Notes: generated by a model not told the origin, from the sequence alone. A stretch of DNA of 64,000 bases from an uncultured Roseovarius sp. (GCA_947503145.1 CANNCP010000008.1:124001-188000); one strand, 5' to 3'; shown: positions 8,612 through 19,346, counted from the stretch's first letter. Numbers and translations are program-made.

Positions 8612-11600
8612 ATGAAAATCGAGAGAAAATTCACCAAGGTAGGGCAGGACGCTTACGCAGCGCTCGACTTCAAGACGACCTCCTCGGAAATCCGCAACCC
8701 CGATGGCCAGATCGTCTTCAAGCTCGACAATGTCGAGGTTCCGGCAGGCTGGAGCCAGGTTGCCAGCGATGTGATCGCACAGAAATATTTTCGCAAGGCC
8801 GGCGTGCCGGCCAAGCTCAAGCGCGTCAAGGAAAAGGGTGTTCCCGAGTTCCTATGGCGTTCGGTGGCCGATGGCGATGATGTCGCAAAGGGCGGCGAAA
8901 CCAGCGCCCGGCAGGTGTTCGACCGTATGGCCGGAGCCTGGGCCTACTGGGGCTGGAAGGGTGGCTATTTTACCACCGAGGCCGACGCGCAGGCTTATTT
9001 TGACGAAATGCGGATGATGCTGGCCGAGCAGATGGCCGCGCCCAACAGCCCGCAATGGTTCAACACCGGCCTGCACTGGGCCTACGGCATCGATGGTCCG
9101 GGGCAGGGTCACTACTATGTCGATCACGAGACCGAAGTGCTGACCAGATCGACCAGCGCGTATGAGCACCCCCAGCCGCATGCCTGCTTTATCCAGTCGG
9201 TTTCTGATGACCTCGTGGGCGATGGCGGCATCATGGATCTGTGGGTGCGCGAAGCGCGCCTGTTCAAATACGGCTCGGGCACCGGCACCAATTTTTCCTC
9301 TCTGCGCGCCGCCAACGAGCCGCTGTCGGGTGGTGGCAAGTCCTCGGGTCTGATGGGATTTCTCAAGATCGGGGACCGCGCGGCGGGCGCGATCAAGTCG
9401 GGCGGCACCACGCGCCGCGCGGCCAAGATGGTGATCTGCGATGCCGATCACCCCGATGTCCAGGAATTCATCAACTGGAAAGTTCGCGAAGAGCAGAAGG
9501 TCGCCAGCATCGTCGCAGGCTCCAAGATGCACGAGCTGAGACTGAATGAAATCTTTGGCGCCATTCGTGCCTGGGACGGCAGCAGCGAAGATTCGGTTGA
9601 TCCCAAGAAGAACGCCCAACTGAAAGACGCCATCCGCGGCGCCAAGAAATCCGCGATCCCCGAAACCTACGTCAAGCGCGTGCTTGATTATGCCAAGCAG
9701 GGCTATGGCAGCATCGAATTCCCGACCTATGACACCGATTGGGACAGCGAGGCCTATGCATCGGTTTCGGGACAGAACTCCAACAATTCGATTCGCGTTA
9801 CGGACGCTTTCCTGAAGGCTGTCAAAGATGACGCCGACTGGGCGCTGCTGAACCGCACCGATGGGAAGGTCGCCAAGACGATCAAGGCGCGCGATCTGTG
9901 GGAGGATGTGGGCCATGCTGCCTGGGCCTGTGCCGATCCGGGCATTCAGTATCACGACACCGTCAACGCGTGGCACACCTGCCCCGAAGACGGCGAAATC
10001 CGCGGCTCGAATCCGTGTTCGGAATACATGTTCCTCGATGATACCGCCTGTAACCTGGCGTCGATGAATCTGCTGACCTTCTACAAGAACGGCAAATTCG
10101 ACGCAGAAAGCTATATGCACGCCTCGCGGCTCTGGACCGTGACACTGGAAATCAGCGTGATGATGGCACAGTTCCCGTCCAAGGAGATCGCGCAGCGCAG
10201 CTATGACTTCCGCACGCTGGGTCTGGGTTATGCCAACATCGGCGGACTGTTGATGAACATGGGGCTGGGCTATGACAGCGACGAGGGCCGCGCCCTCTGC
10301 GGTGCGTTGTCAGCGATCATGACCGGTGTCAGCTATGCCACCAGCGCCGAAATGGCCGCAGAACTGGGCCCGTTCGCAGGCTACGAGCGCAATCGCGACC
10401 ACATGCTGCGCGTCATCCGCAACCACCGCAACGCCGCTTACGGTGCGACCGATGGCTACGAGGCGCTGGCAGTGAAGCCGGTGCCGCTGGACCTGACCAA
10501 TTGCCCCGACAGCCGTCTGGTCGATCTGGCCATGTCCAGCTGGGACGAGGCGCTGAGGCTGGGCGAAAAACATGGGTTTCGGAACGCGCAGGCGACCGTG
10601 ATCGCACCCACCGGCACGATCGGTCTGGTGATGGATTGCGATACCACGGGGATCGAGCCGGATTTTGCACTGGTGAAGTTCAAGAAGCTCGCCGGTGGCG
10701 GCTATTTCAAGATCATCAACCAAAGCGTTCCGGCGGCTCTGGAAAAGCTCGGCTACGGCTCTGCCCAGATCGAGGAAATCGTCAGCCACGCCGTGGGTCA
10801 TGGCACCCTTGGCAATGCGCCGGGGATCAACCACACGTCGCTGATCGGGCATGGCTTTGGGCCTAATGAACTGGCCAAGGTGGACGCGGCACTTGGCTCT
10901 GCGTTCGACATCCGGTTCGTGTTCAACCAGTGGACGCTGGGCGAGGCGTTCTGCACAAATGTGCTGGGCATCCCCGCCGCCAGGCTGAACGATCCCACCT
11001 TTGATCTGCTGGCTTCGCTGGGCTACTCGAAATCCGATATCGACGCGGCGAACGATCACGTCTGCGGGACGATGACGCTGGAAGGGGCACCGTATCTGAA
11101 GACAGAGCATTACCACATCTTCGATTGCGCCAACCCTTGCGGCAAGAAGGGCAAGCGGTATCTGGGCGTGAACAGCCACATCACCATGATGGCTGCGGCA
11201 CAGTCGTTCATCTCGGGCGCGATTTCCAAGACGATCAACATGGCAAATGATGCCACCATCGAGGATTGCCAGAAGGCCTATGAACTCAGCTGGTCGCTGG
11301 GGGTGAAGGCCAACGCGCTCTATCGTGACGGCTCCAAGTTGAGCCAGCCGCTGGCATCGGCGCTGGTTGAGGACGACGACGAGGCCGCCGATGTGCTGGA
11401 GAACGGGACACCGCATGAAAAAGCCAGCGTTCTGGCCGAAAAGATCGTCGAAAAGATTATCGTCAAGGAGATCGTCAAGACGACGCGCGACAAGATGCCT
11501 GAACGACGCAAGGGCTATACCCAGAAGGCAATCATTGGCGGGCACAAGGTCTATCTGCGTACCGGCGAATATGCTGACGGCCAGTTGGGCGAGATTTTCA

Positions 11601-12283
11601 TCGACATGCACAAGGAAGGTGCGGGCTTCCGCGCGATGATGAACAATTTCGCCATCGCGGTGTCGGTGGGCCTGCAATACGGGGTGCCGCTGGAGGAATT
11701 CGTGGATGCCTTCACCTTTACCAAGTTCGAGCCGGCCGGCATGGTGCAGGGCAATGACAGCATCAAGAACGCGACCTCGATCCTTGATTACATCTTCCGT
11801 GAACTGGCGGTCAGCTATCTCGACCGTACCGATCTGGCGCATGTAAAGCCGGAGGGGCACAGCTTTGACGATCTGGGCCGCGGCGAAGAGGAAGGTGTCA
11901 GCAACATCAGCGAGATGAGCGAAGCGGGCGCGTCGAGATCGCTCGAAGTGCTCAAGCAGATCAGTTCGACCGGCTATCTGCGCAAGCGGCTGCCGCAGGA
12001 ACTGGTGGTGCTGAATGGTGGCCAGTCGGTTGGCGGAATTTCGTTTGACCGGGGTGCCGATCCCGTCGCCGTACTGGAAACGCTGGTGCCCGAAACCGCC
12101 AGCACGGCGATGATGGCCACGACTACGCTCACCACGGGCAGCGTATCCATCGACGCACGCACCAAGGCAAGGATGCAGGGCTATGAAGGCGAGGCCTGCA
12201 ACGATTGCGGCAACTACACGCTGGTGCGCAATGGCACCTGCATGAAGTGCAACACTTGCGGATCGACGAGCGGGTGTAGCTGA
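8612..12283 (+). CDS. nrdJ: Adenosylcobalamin-dependent (class II) ribonucleotide reductase
   Basis: Reduces ribonucleotides to deoxyribonucleotides using B12, with or without oxygen. The 1223-residue length is normal for the alphaproteobacterial NrdJ type. Motifs include PHACFIQSV near residue 195 (first redox cysteine), [14 protein letters not shown] at 467-471 (active-site cysteine C469), a glycine-rich [16 protein letters not shown] segment, and a C-terminal CNDCGNY...CMKCNTCG cluster expected to carry the reducing or metal-binding cysteines. ATG 8612 begins the conserved KIERKFTK; the frame is open 29 codons upstream but that part is not family-like. No intein is present. Regulation by NrdR is suggested by the upstream boxes. 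Confidence 0.97.
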   Translation: MKIERKFTKVGQDAYAALDFKTTSSEIRNPDGQIVFKLDNVEVPAGWSQVASDVIAQKYFRKAGVPAKLKRVKEKGVPEFLWRSVADGDDVAKGGETSARQVFDRMAGAWAYWGWKGGYFTTEADAQAYFDEMRMMLAEQMAAPNSPQWFNTGLHWAYGIDGPGQGHYYVDHETEVLTRSTSAYEHPQPHACFIQSVSDDLVGDGGIMDLWVREARLFKYGSGTGTNFSSLRAANEPLSGGGKSSGLMGFLKIGDRAAGAIKSGGTTRRAAKMVICDADHPDVQEFINWKVREEQKVASIVAGSKMHELRLNEIFGAIRAWDGSSEDSVDPKKNAQLKDAIRGAKKSAIPETYVKRVLDYAKQGYGSIEFPTYDTDWDSEAYASVSGQNSNNSIRVTDAFLKAVKDDADWALLNRTDGKVAKTIKARDLWEDVGHAAWACADPGIQYHDTVNAWHTCPEDGEIRGSNPCSEYMFLDDTACNLASMNLLTFYKNGKFDAESYMHASRLWTVTLEISVMMAQFPSKEIAQRSYDFRTLGLGYANIGGLLMNMGLGYDSDEGRALCGALSAIMTGVSYATSAEMAAELGPFAGYERNRDHMLRVIRNHRNAAYGATDGYEALAVKPVPLDLTNCPDSRLVDLAMSSWDEALRLGEKHGFRNAQATVIAPTGTIGLVMDCDTTGIEPDFALVKFKKLAGGGYFKIINQSVPAALEKLGYGSAQIEEIVSHAVGHGTLGNAPGINHTSLIGHGFGPNELAKVDAALGSAFDIRFVFNQWTLGEAFCTNVLGIPAARLNDPTFDLLASLGYSKSDIDAANDHVCGTMTLEGAPYLKTEHYHIFDCANPCGKKGKRYLGVNSHITMMAAAQSFISGAISKTINMANDATIEDCQKAYELSWSLGVKANALYRDGSKLSQPLASALVEDDDEAADVLENGTPHEKASVLAEKIVEKIIVKEIVKTTRDKMPERRKGYTQKAIIGGHKVYLRTGEYADGQLGEIFIDMHKEGAGFRAMMNNFAIAVSVGLQYGVPLEEFVDAFTFTKFEPAGMVQGNDSIKNATSILDYIFRELAVSYLDRTDLAHVKPEGHSFDDLGRGEEEGVSNISEMSEAGASRSLEVLKQISSTGYLRKRLPQELVVLNGGQSVGGISFDRGADPVAVLETLVPETASTAMMATTTLTTGSVSIDARTKARMQGYEGEACNDCGNYTLVRNGTCMKCNTCGSTSGCS

Positions 12284-12498
12284 GGGAGTGCGTTTTTGCT
12301 CGATGGGCGGACCGATTTAGGCTCCGTTTCGGAGTGGAACAGCCACAGATCGGCCCTTGGCAAAGAACATGGAGATCCAGAGCAGGTGCGCTTGCTCTGA
12401 AACCTGGACAGGCCGCAGGCATAAAACAAACCGAGCGGTGAACCAATCGAGCCTGTTCCAGTGAACCTACGGGGCGCCCTAGCGGCGCCCCATTTTTT
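12284..12498 (+). ncRNA. Candidate small RNA or leader between nrdJ and its terminator
   Basis: The 215 bases between the nrdJ stop and a strong terminator contain further structure: CAGAGCA at 12378-12384 pairs with TGCTCTG in the next 25 bases, enclosed by TCCAG/CTGGA. A 31-codon open frame (12369-12464, Cys/Arg-rich) ends 6 bases before the terminator hairpin but has no clear ribosome site. The stretch may be a 3'UTR-derived small RNA, a separate small transcript, or simply a structured nrdJ tail. I do not recognise a known RNA family. Confidence 0.3.
12471..12498 (+). terminator. Rho-independent terminator
   Basis: Perfect 8-bp stem GGGGCGCC/GGCGCCCC around a CTAGC loop, followed by ATTTTTT. 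This is the textbook form and the strongest terminator in the window. It closes the nrdJ transcript or the possible small RNA before it. Confidence 0.92.
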
Positions 12499-12719
12499 CG
12501 GGCGGCTCGCAATTCGCGACCTCCCTTGCCAGGGCGCTCTGGGAGCAAGGCGCGCCCGTCCTGCCGAGCGGTCACAACTGCACATCGAACCGGGCCAACG
12601 GCTGTCGGCGCTGTCTCTGCCGTACAAGCGCGGCGAAAACGGCAGGGGTAAAGGTGCTGCATCTGATTGACGCAGCGCGCCGGGGTGTTAAACCACCGGG
12701 CGACCCAAAGGATGAACCG
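12499..12719. other. argS upstream region
   Basis: About 220 bases between the terminator and argS. It holds no recognisable gene. It should contain the argS promoter, but I see no clear -35/-10 pair. The argS frame is open through its last 66 bases without family similarity. Confidence 0.5.
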
Positions 12720-14465
12720 ATGAACCTGTTTACCGAAATCCGCAGTGCCGTGTTTCAGGCGCTGAGTGTGCTCGAAGCCGATGGCGTGCTGCCGGAGGGC
12801 CTCAACCTTGACAACGTGACGGTCGAGCCGCCGCGCGATCCGGCGCATGGCGACATGGCCACCAATGCCGCGATGGTGCTGGCCAAGCCTGCAGGCAAGA
12901 AGCCGCGCGACATCGCCGAGGCGCTGGCCACCCAATTGGCAACCGATCCGCGCATCACCACTGCCGAGGTGGCGGGGCCGGGGTTTCTGAACCTGCGGCT
13001 GGCGGATGATCAGTGGCATGACGTTCTGCGCGCTGTGCTGGCAGCTGGCACCGATTTCGGTCGCTCGACGATAGGGCAGGGGCAGCGCGTCAACGTGGAA
13101 TATGTCAGCGCCAATCCCACAGGTCCGCTGCATGTGGGCCACACCCGCGGCGCGGTGTTCGGCGATGCGCTGGCCAGCTTGCTGGATTTCACCGGCCATG
13201 ACGTGACACGCGAATACTACATCAACGATGGTGGCGCGCAGGTCGATGTGCTGGCCCGCTCGGTCTATCTGCGCTATCTCGAAGCGCACGGGCAGGCGGT
13301 GGCGTTCGAGGACGGCACCTATCCCGGGGATTATCTGATCGCAGTTGGCAAGGCGCTGAAAGCCAAGGTTGGTGATGCCTATGTCGGGCAGCCCGAAGCT
13401 GTCTGGCTGGAGGAAGTGCGCAACTACTCGACCGAAGCGATGATGGAGCTCATCCGGGCCGACCTGAAGGCGCTCGGCGTCGAAATGGATGTGTTCTACA
13501 GCGAAAAGTCGCTGTATGGAACGGGCCGGATCGAGGCGGCGCTAGAGCTGCTGGATGCCAAGGGGCTGATCTACGAGGGTGTGCTGGAGCCGCCCAAGGG
13601 AAAGCTGCCCGAGGATTGGGAGCCGCGCGAACAGACCCTGTTCAAATCGACCGAACATGGCGACGACGTGGATCGCCCGGTCAAGAAATCCGATGGCGGC
13701 TGGACCTATTTCGCGCCCGATATCGCCTACCATTTTGACAAGGTTTCCAGAGGCTTCGACGCGCTTATTGATGTGTTCGGGGCGGATCACGGTGGCTATG
13801 TCAAGCGGATGAAGGCCGCCGTGTCGGCATTGTCTGACGGGCAGGTCACCCTTGACGTCAAACTGACGCAACTGGTCAGGCTCTTCAGGAATGGCGAGCC
13901 GTTCAAGATGTCCAAGCGTGCTGGCACCTTTGTTACGCTGCGCGACGTGGTCGATCTGGTTGGCGCGGATGTGACCCGGTTCGTCATGCTGACGCGCAAG
14001 AATGACGCGCCACTCGATTTTGATTTCGACAAGGTGCTGGAGCAGTCCAAGGATAACCCGGTCTTTTACGTGCAATACGCCCATGCCCGCGTGTGCAGCG
14101 TGATGCGCAAGGCCAGCGCGGCGGGGATCGACGTGGCAGATAGCACGCTCGGCGCGGCTGATCTGGGCCACATATCGCACGAAGCAGAGCTGACATTGGC
14201 GCGCAAGATCGCCGAATGGCCACGGCTGGTCGAGATCGCGGGCCGCACGAACGAGCCGCACCGCGTGGCCTTCTACCTCTACGATCTGGCGAGTGACCTG
14301 CACGGTCTGTGGAATCGCGGGCATGATTTGCCTGAACTGCGGTTCCTGCAGGAGGGTGATCCGGCCACAACACAAGCGAAAGTTGCTCTCGCGCGGTCGG
14401 TGAATGTTGTTATTTCCGCAGGTCTTGGTATTCTGGGGGTCACTCCGGCTGACGAGATGCGGTAA
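12720..14465 (+). CDS. argS: Arginyl-tRNA synthetase
   Basis: Class I aminoacyl-tRNA synthetase charging tRNA-Arg. The protein is 581 residues. It shows the ArgRS N-terminal Add1 region, the HIGH-type motif HVGHTRGAV (about 133-141) after [10 protein letters not shown], and the KMSKRAG signature (about 396-402), then the DALR anticodon-binding domain at the C-terminus ([16 protein letters not shown]). The start [11 protein letters not shown] at 12720 matches the usual ArgRS N-terminus. It is followed after 79 bases by the SPOR gene and heads the argS-SPOR-nagZ-scpA-scpB group, a common arrangement in Rhodobacterales. Confidence 0.96.
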   Translation: MNLFTEIRSAVFQALSVLEADGVLPEGLNLDNVTVEPPRDPAHGDMATNAAMVLAKPAGKKPRDIAEALATQLATDPRITTAEVAGPGFLNLRLADDQWHDVLRAVLAAGTDFGRSTIGQGQRVNVEYVSANPTGPLHVGHTRGAVFGDALASLLDFTGHDVTREYYINDGGAQVDVLARSVYLRYLEAHGQAVAFEDGTYPGDYLIAVGKALKAKVGDAYVGQPEAVWLEEVRNYSTEAMMELIRADLKALGVEMDVFYSEKSLYGTGRIEAALELLDAKGLIYEGVLEPPKGKLPEDWEPREQTLFKSTEHGDDVDRPVKKSDGGWTYFAPDIAYHFDKVSRGFDALIDVFGADHGGYVKRMKAAVSALSDGQVTLDVKLTQLVRLFRNGEPFKMSKRAGTFVTLRDVVDLVGADVTRFVMLTRKNDAPLDFDFDKVLEQSKDNPVFYVQYAHARVCSVMRKASAAGIDVADSTLGAADLGHISHEAELTLARKIAEWPRLVEIAGRTNEPHRVAFYLYDLASDLHGLWNRGHDLPELRFLQEGDPATTQAKVALARSVNVVISAGLGILGVTPADEMR

Positions 14466-14544
14466 ACTGCACGATCGCCGGGGGATGTGAGGCAGAAATC
14501 ATACACCCGGCGACCATGTATCGCCGAAGGCAAAGAGGCGAGAC

Positions 14545-15444
14545 ATGGCAGAGTTTTATGCGGACCGTCACCAGGATTGGGGCGCGTCTGACAGTGGCAG
14601 TCCCTTTACCAAGATCACCCATGTGATTGGCTCTATTGTTTCGATCGGGCTGATCATCGGCCTCGGATATTGGGGGTACAAGCTGCTGGTGCGCGATGTC
14701 AGCGGCGTGCCTGTCATCCGTGCCGCCGAAGGGCCGATGCGCGTGCAGCCCGAGAACCCCGGCGGCGAGCAAGCGGCCAATCAGGGCCTGTCAGTGAATG
14801 ACGTGGCGGCCATCGGTTCCGCAGCCGAGACCCCTGATCAGTTGATCCTTGCCCCCGCACCGCTTGACCTCAGCGAGGAGGATGCACCGGATGCAAGGGC
14901 TTCGCTTCAGGCCGAGGAGCAGCCGGGCACCGAGAATGTTCAGGACGCGGCGGCAGAGGCGGCAGAGGCGCCGGACGCGCCGATGGACGATGCGAAAATG
15001 CTGGCACTGGCCGACGCGTTGGCCGATGGTGTCGCACCGCTCGGCGACGTGGCTCCGGCACGGACGGTGAGAGGCGGCATTGGCAGCTCGCTCCGGCCCA
15101 AGGCACGGCCGATGACACTGTCGCATGTTGAAACGGTCGCGGCTGTTACCAATCTGGAAGATCCGCGCGACATCGACCCCGACAGCATCGCCCCCGGTAC
15201 GCGGCTGGCCCAGCTGGGCGCGTTCAAGACCGAGGAAATCGCGCGTGAGGAATGGACGCGGCTGGCTGGCAAGTTCGAGGATTACCTCAACGACAAGGAT
15301 CGTGTGATCCAGCGCGCGACCAGCGGCGGGCGCACCTTCTATCGCCTGCGCGCGGCGGGGTTTGCTGATCTGGGTGATGCGCGTCGGTTCTGCTCGGCGT
15401 TGGTCGCTGAAAAGGCTGAATGCATCCCGGTGGTCACGCAGTGA
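14545..15444 (+). CDS. SPOR-domain membrane protein
   Basis: A 299-residue inner-membrane protein expected to bind septal peptidoglycan. After a short cytosolic N-terminus comes one membrane helix (about 29-50, GSIVSIGLIIGLGYWGYKLL), then a long acidic, alanine/proline-rich periplasmic linker (about 60-210), and a C-terminal SPOR domain (about 215-299: RLAQLGAFKTEEIAREEW through GFADLGDARRFCSALV). SPOR domains recognise denuded glycan strands at division sites. Its stop overlaps the GTG start of nagZ (GTGA), which points to translational coupling. No specific gene name is justified. Confidence 0.88.
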   Translation: MAEFYADRHQDWGASDSGSPFTKITHVIGSIVSIGLIIGLGYWGYKLLVRDVSGVPVIRAAEGPMRVQPENPGGEQAANQGLSVNDVAAIGSAAETPDQLILAPAPLDLSEEDAPDARASLQAEEQPGTENVQDAAAEAAEAPDAPMDDAKMLALADALADGVAPLGDVAPARTVRGGIGSSLRPKARPMTLSHVETVAAVTNLEDPRDIDPDSIAPGTRLAQLGAFKTEEIAREEWTRLAGKFEDYLNDKDRVIQRATSGGRTFYRLRAAGFADLGDARRFCSALVAEKAECIPVVTQ

Positions 15445-16448
15445 GCGCATGGGGTGCGACCATTCTAGACGCAACCGGCCATCGGTTGACCCCTGACGAA
15501 AAGACGTTCTTTGCAGAGGCTGATCCGTTCGGTTTCATCCTCTTTGCCCGTAATATCGACACGCCCGATCAGGTCCGCGCGCTCTGCGACGAGATGCGCA
15601 GCGCGGTGGGGCGCAATGTACCGATCACCATAGACCAGGAAGGCGGGCGTGTGCAGCGTCTGCGGGCGCCCACATGGCGTGAATGGCTGCCGCCGCTTGC
15701 GCTTGTGATGCGGACCGGGCCGGGCGCGGCAGAGGCGCTATATCTGCAATACCGGATCATCGCGACGGAGCTGCACGCGCTCGGCATCGACAGCAATTGT
15801 GCGCCGCTGGTGGACGTGGCGGGGTCTGCGACGCATGAGTTTCTGCATGATCGCTGCTATGGCACAGAGCCGGGCATCGTGGCCCTTCTGGGGCGTGCCG
15901 TGGCCGACGGGTTGCTCGACGGTGGCGTGCTGCCGGTGCTGAAACATATCCCCGGGCATGGGCGCGCGCAGGCGGACAGCCACCTGGATCTGCCCGTTGT
16001 CGAGGCGCAGATGGAGGCGCTCGTAGCATGCGATTTTGCGCCATTCAGGGCATTGAACGATCTGCCGATGGGCATGACCGCACATCTGGTCTATGCAGCA
16101 ATCGACCCGCGCCCGGCCACCACCTCGCCGGTGATGATGCAGCTTATCCGCGACGAGATCGGCTTTGACGGGCTGATCATGACCGATGATATCACCATGA
16201 AGGCACTGACGGGCACCTTGCCCGAGATCGCGCGCGCGTCACTGGATGCCGGCTGTGACGTGGTGCTGTGCTGCAATGCCTCGCTGGAGGATCGCCGCGC
16301 TGTGGCGGATGCCGCCGGGCATCTGACAGGGCACGGACAACGCCGCGCAGAGGCCGCGCTGGCGGTGCGCAAAATGCCGGATGAGGTTGACATTCCTGCG
16401 CTGGAGGCAACACTCGCCGCCATGATTGCAGGGCCGGGGCATGTCTGA
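15441..16448 (+). CDS. nagZ: Beta-N-acetylhexosaminidase
   Basis: Glycoside hydrolase family 3 enzyme that removes N-acetylglucosamine from muropeptides in cell-wall recycling, in the cytosol. It has 335 residues and no signal peptide. Motifs are FILFARNI, ITIDQEGGRVQRL, KHIPGHGRAQADSH (the His/Asp loop typical of NagZ) and LIMTDDITMKAL with the catalytic aspartate. The GTG start at 15441 overlaps the preceding stop by four bases; this start gives the standard WGATILDATG opening. Its stop overlaps the scpA ATG. Confidence 0.93.
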   Translation: MSAWGATILDATGHRLTPDEKTFFAEADPFGFILFARNIDTPDQVRALCDEMRSAVGRNVPITIDQEGGRVQRLRAPTWREWLPPLALVMRTGPGAAEALYLQYRIIATELHALGIDSNCAPLVDVAGSATHEFLHDRCYGTEPGIVALLGRAVADGLLDGGVLPVLKHIPGHGRAQADSHLDLPVVEAQMEALVACDFAPFRALNDLPMGMTAHLVYAAIDPRPATTSPVMMQLIRDEIGFDGLIMTDDITMKALTGTLPEIARASLDAGCDVVLCCNASLEDRRAVADAAGHLTGHGQRRAEAALAVRKMPDEVDIPALEATLAAMIAGPGHV

Positions 16449-17241
16449 CGACGATTTTGACGATCCGAACAGGCCGGAACGCATCGCCGACCGGGTGGCC
16501 GCAGAGGCGCTTATTGTCGATGTGGACGGGTTCGAGGGGCCGCTCGACCTGTTGCTGACGCTTAGCCGGACGCAGAAAGTGGACCTGCGCAAGATCAGCA
16601 TCCTGCATCTGGCCAAGCAATATCTGGCCTTTGTGGAAAAGGCGCGAGAGTTGCGGATCGAGCTGGCCGCCGATTATCTGGTGATGGCGGCATGGCTCGC
16701 CTTTCTCAAGTCGCGGTTGCTGTTGCCGCCGGATCCCACCGAAGAAGGACCGTCGGGCGAGGAACTGGCGGCGCATCTGGCGTTTCAGCTGGAGCGATTA
16801 CAGGCAATGCGTGACGCTGCTGCGCGGCTGATGGCGCGAGACCGGCTGGGGCGCGATTTCTTTGCCCGTGGCATTCCGGAAGAAATCGAAAGAACCCGGC
16901 GCATCACTTATACCGCATCGCTGCTCGACCTGATGCAGGGCTATGCACGCACCCGCACGCGGGACGAGTTTCGCCCCTATGCGATGGATCGCGATTCGAT
17001 CTATTCGCTGGAACAGGCGCTGGACCGGATGCGCGGATTGATCGGATTTGCCGGCACCTGGACCGACATTTCAACCTATTTGCCGGATGGCTTCGGCACT
17101 GACTCGGCGCGCCGCCGGTCGGCCACTGCATCGACCTTTGCCGCCTCTCTGGAACTGGCCAAGGAGGGCCGGATCGAGTTGCGGCAGGCAGAGGTGTTTG
17201 CGCCGATCCAACTGCGCCGCAAGGATCAAGAGCATGAATGA
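16441..17241 (+). CDS. scpA: Segregation and condensation protein A
   Basis: Kleisin subunit that bridges the heads of SMC dimers in chromosome condensation. The protein has 266 residues. The N-terminal kleisin region is clear (VDGFEGPLDLLLTLSRTQKVD and the helix ELAADYLVMAAWLAFLKSRLLLP), and a C-terminal winged-helix portion follows. ATG 16441 sits inside the end of nagZ, and its own end overlaps scpB by 8 bases, so the three genes are coupled. Confidence 0.93.
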   Translation: MSDDDFDDPNRPERIADRVAAEALIVDVDGFEGPLDLLLTLSRTQKVDLRKISILHLAKQYLAFVEKARELRIELAADYLVMAAWLAFLKSRLLLPPDPTEEGPSGEELAAHLAFQLERLQAMRDAAARLMARDRLGRDFFARGIPEEIERTRRITYTASLLDLMQGYARTRTRDEFRPYAMDRDSIYSLEQALDRMRGLIGFAGTWTDISTYLPDGFGTDSARRRSATASTFAASLELAKEGRIELRQAEVFAPIQLRRKDQEHE

Positions 17242-17902
17242 CGACGCTGACAATACGCCACAAAGCCTGTTTCAGGCGCCAACCATCGGCGAACAGGAGC
17301 GCATGATCGAAGCGATCCTCTTTGCCAGTGCCGACCCGGTGACGATCCGTGATCTGAACGCGCGCATGCCTCACGGCAGCGACGCCGCCGAGGCGCTGGT
17401 GCATCTGCGCAAACGCTACGAGGGACGCGGTGTGACGCTGATGCGGGTGGGCGATGCCTGGGTGATGCGCACCGCGCCCGACCTGGGGTTCCTGATGCAG
17501 CGCGAGACGGTCGAGACCCGCAAGATGAGCCGTGCCGCGATTGAGACGTTGGCGATCATCGCCTATCATCAGCCCGTCACCCGCGCCGAGATCGAGGAAA
17601 TCCGTGGCGTATCCGTCAGCCGCGGCACGGTTGACCAATTGCTTGAAATGGAATGGATCCGCTTTGGCAGGCGCAAGATGACGCCAGGCCGTCCGGTGAC
17701 TTTTGTCGTGACCGAAACGTTCCTGAGCCATTTTGGCCTGGAAAGTGTCCGCGATTTGCCGGGGCTGAAAGAACTGCGCGCGGCAGGGCTGCTGGATAAC
17801 CGGTTGCCACCGTCGTCGATGCCGGGGGCCGGCTCGGATGACGACGAGAGCGAGGAGGGCGTTGTCCCGGACGAGGATCAAACCGAACTTTTCGAAGAAT
17901 GA
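17234..17902 (+). CDS. scpB: Segregation and condensation protein B
   Basis: Partner of ScpA, made of two winged-helix domains that dimerise and bind the kleisin. The protein is 222 residues. Typical sequences are EAILFASADPVTIRDL, the TRKMSRAAIETLAIIAYHQP segment and ITRAEIEEIRGVSVSRGTVDQLLE-type helix (residues about 115-140). The C-terminus is an acidic, low-complexity tail (DDDESEEGVVPDEDQ). The ATG at 17234 lies within the last codons of scpA. Confidence 0.93.
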   Translation: MNDDADNTPQSLFQAPTIGEQERMIEAILFASADPVTIRDLNARMPHGSDAAEALVHLRKRYEGRGVTLMRVGDAWVMRTAPDLGFLMQRETVETRKMSRAAIETLAIIAYHQPVTRAEIEEIRGVSVSRGTVDQLLEMEWIRFGRRKMTPGRPVTFVVTETFLSHFGLESVRDLPGLKELRAAGLLDNRLPPSSMPGAGSDDDESEEGVVPDEDQTELFEE

Positions 17903-17972
17903 AGCCGTTTGCCCTGAAAACTCCATGTTTGTGTGCTATATTCCTTTTCAGAGGAAAATCGAGGAGGGCGCG

Positions 17973-18191
17973 ATGAACGCTAATCGGATAATCACCATGG
18001 TCATGCGTATGGTCATGCGCCGCCTGATGCGATCCGGTGTGAATTCCGGGATGGACGCCGTGGGCAAACGGATGAACCGGGGCAAGGATGGTACGGCACC
18101 CGGCGCGCAGACATCTGGCCCTGCAACGGGCGACGCGCAGAAACGGATGAAGCGGACCATGCGCATGACGCGCAAGATAGGCCGCATGTAG
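17973..18191 (+). CDS. Small Met/Arg-rich basic protein of unknown function
   Basis: A 72-residue protein preceded by a very strong ribosome site (GAGGAGGGCGCG). Its composition is unusual: methionine (about 15) and arginine dominate both ends (ITMVMRMVMRRLMRSG and KRMKRTMRMTRKIGRM) around a neutral glycine/alanine middle. I do not recognise the family. The basic ends suggest nucleic-acid or membrane-surface binding, which is inference. It follows scpB by 70 bases and converges with the dCTP deaminase gene. Confidence 0.65.
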   Translation: MNANRIITMVMRMVMRRLMRSGVNSGMDAVGKRMNRGKDGTAPGAQTSGPATGDAQKRMKRTMRMTRKIGRM

Positions 18192-18197
18192 CGCTGT

Positions 18198-19298
18198 TCA
18201 GCCGCTTCTGAAGTGCTTTGACAGTTTGAGCCCCTGGCCCTGGTAATTCGAGGCCAGCGCCGCACCGTAGAGCCGTGCAGGCATCTGCGACATCCGCTCA
18301 TAGACCAGCCGCCCGACGATCTGACCATGCTCCAGCACGAATGGGGCCTCGTGGCAGCGCACTTCGAGCACCCCGCGTGACCCGATCCCGTCGCTGGAAT
18401 GGCCAAAGCCGGGATCGAAGAACCCCGCATAATGCACCCTGAATTCGCCCACCATGGCCAGATATGGCGCCATTTCGGCGGCGCAATTGGGCGGGATGGT
18501 GATCGCCTCGCGGCTGACGAGGATGTAGAATGCGCCGGGATCAAGAATGATGCGCCCCTCCGAGGTGCGGATTTCCTCCCAGAACTCCGCGGGATCGTAG
18601 TACCCCGGTTTGTCGAGGTCGATCACACCGGTATGGGGCTTGGCGCGGTAGCCGACCAGATCGCCGGTCGCTGGTTTCAGATCAACCGAAAAGCCCAGAC
18701 CATCCGAGATCACCGGATCGCCTGAGACGATCGGGACGGTCGCGTGCAGCTCGGACAGTTCGGCATCCGTCAATATGGTCCTGCCGACACGAAAGATGAT
18801 CTGGTTCAGCATCTGTCCCGTGCGGGCCACGATGGAAAAGGAGCGCGGGCAAATCTCGACATAGAGCTGTCCGTGATAGCCATCCGGCACGCGGTCGAAT
18901 TCGACGCCCTGATCGGTGATCACCCGGGTCAGCAGGTCGAGCCGCCCGATCGAGGATTTGGCCGAGGCCGCAGCAGAGATACCTTTGGGCAGGGCCAGGG
19001 CCTCCATCAGGGGGACGACGTAAACGCAGCCCTTTTCCAGAACGGCGCCGCCCGTCAGGTCCATCTCATGCATCCGGAAATCGGCCAGCCGTTCGGATAC
19101 CGTTGCGGCCTTGCCAGTCAGAAAGGACGCGCGCACCCGGTAGGCCGTCGTGCCGAGCCGAAGGTCAAGTGACGCGGGCTGAATCTGTCCGTCTGCGATG
19201 GGCGATATGGCCGTAATGCTGCCTGCATCAATGAGTGTCTGCAACTGGCTGTCGCACAGCACGCCGGTCGGCAGATCAGTGTTGGCAAGATCAATCAT
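18198..19298 (-). CDS. dcd: 2'-deoxycytidine 5'-triphosphate deaminase (long form)
   Basis: Deaminates dCTP to dUTP for thymidylate synthesis. At 366 residues it is the long alphaproteobacterial form, about twice the length of E. coli Dcd. Two trimeric dUTPase/Dcd-like folds are apparent: the first around IQPASLDLRLGTTAYRV and ASAKSSIGRLDLLTRV (the catalytic SxxGR loop), the second around GRIILDPGAFYILVSREAI and the GFFDPGF segment. The ATG at 19298 follows GGGGGT, a fair ribosome site. It is convergent with the small Met/Arg gene, with six bases between them. Catalytic competence of the second half is not clear from sequence. Confidence 0.88.
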   Translation of the reverse strand: MIDLANTDLPTGVLCDSQLQTLIDAGSITAISPIADGQIQPASLDLRLGTTAYRVRASFLTGKAATVSERLADFRMHEMDLTGGAVLEKGCVYVVPLMEALALPKGISAAASAKSSIGRLDLLTRVITDQGVEFDRVPDGYHGQLYVEICPRSFSIVARTGQMLNQIIFRVGRTILTDAELSELHATVPIVSGDPVISDGLGFSVDLKPATGDLVGYRAKPHTGVIDLDKPGYYDPAEFWEEIRTSEGRIILDPGAFYILVSREAITIPPNCAAEMAPYLAMVGEFRVHYAGFFDPGFGHSSDGIGSRGVLEVRCHEAPFVLEHGQIVGRLVYERMSQMPARLYGAALASNYQGQGLKLSKHFRSG

Positions 19299-19316
19299 GG
19301 GACCCCCTGAAACGAC

Positions 19317-19346
19317 AAAACGCCCGCAGGTTAAACCTTTCGGGCG
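19317..19346 (-). terminator. Terminator of tRNA-Pro(GGG)
   Basis: On the minus strand CGCCCGAAAGG pairs with CCTGCGGGCG around TTTAA, followed by TTTT. It stands between the tRNA 3' end and the dcd start, so it should end the tRNA transcript. Confidence 0.75.

Noticed and set aside
8612-12283. Intein or fusion in nrdJ because of its large size
   Set aside because: Length of 1223 residues is normal for this NrdJ group and motifs run without interruption.
12369-12464. 31-codon gene before the nrdJ terminator
   Set aside because: No ribosome site and no recognised product; kept only as part of the possible small-RNA note.
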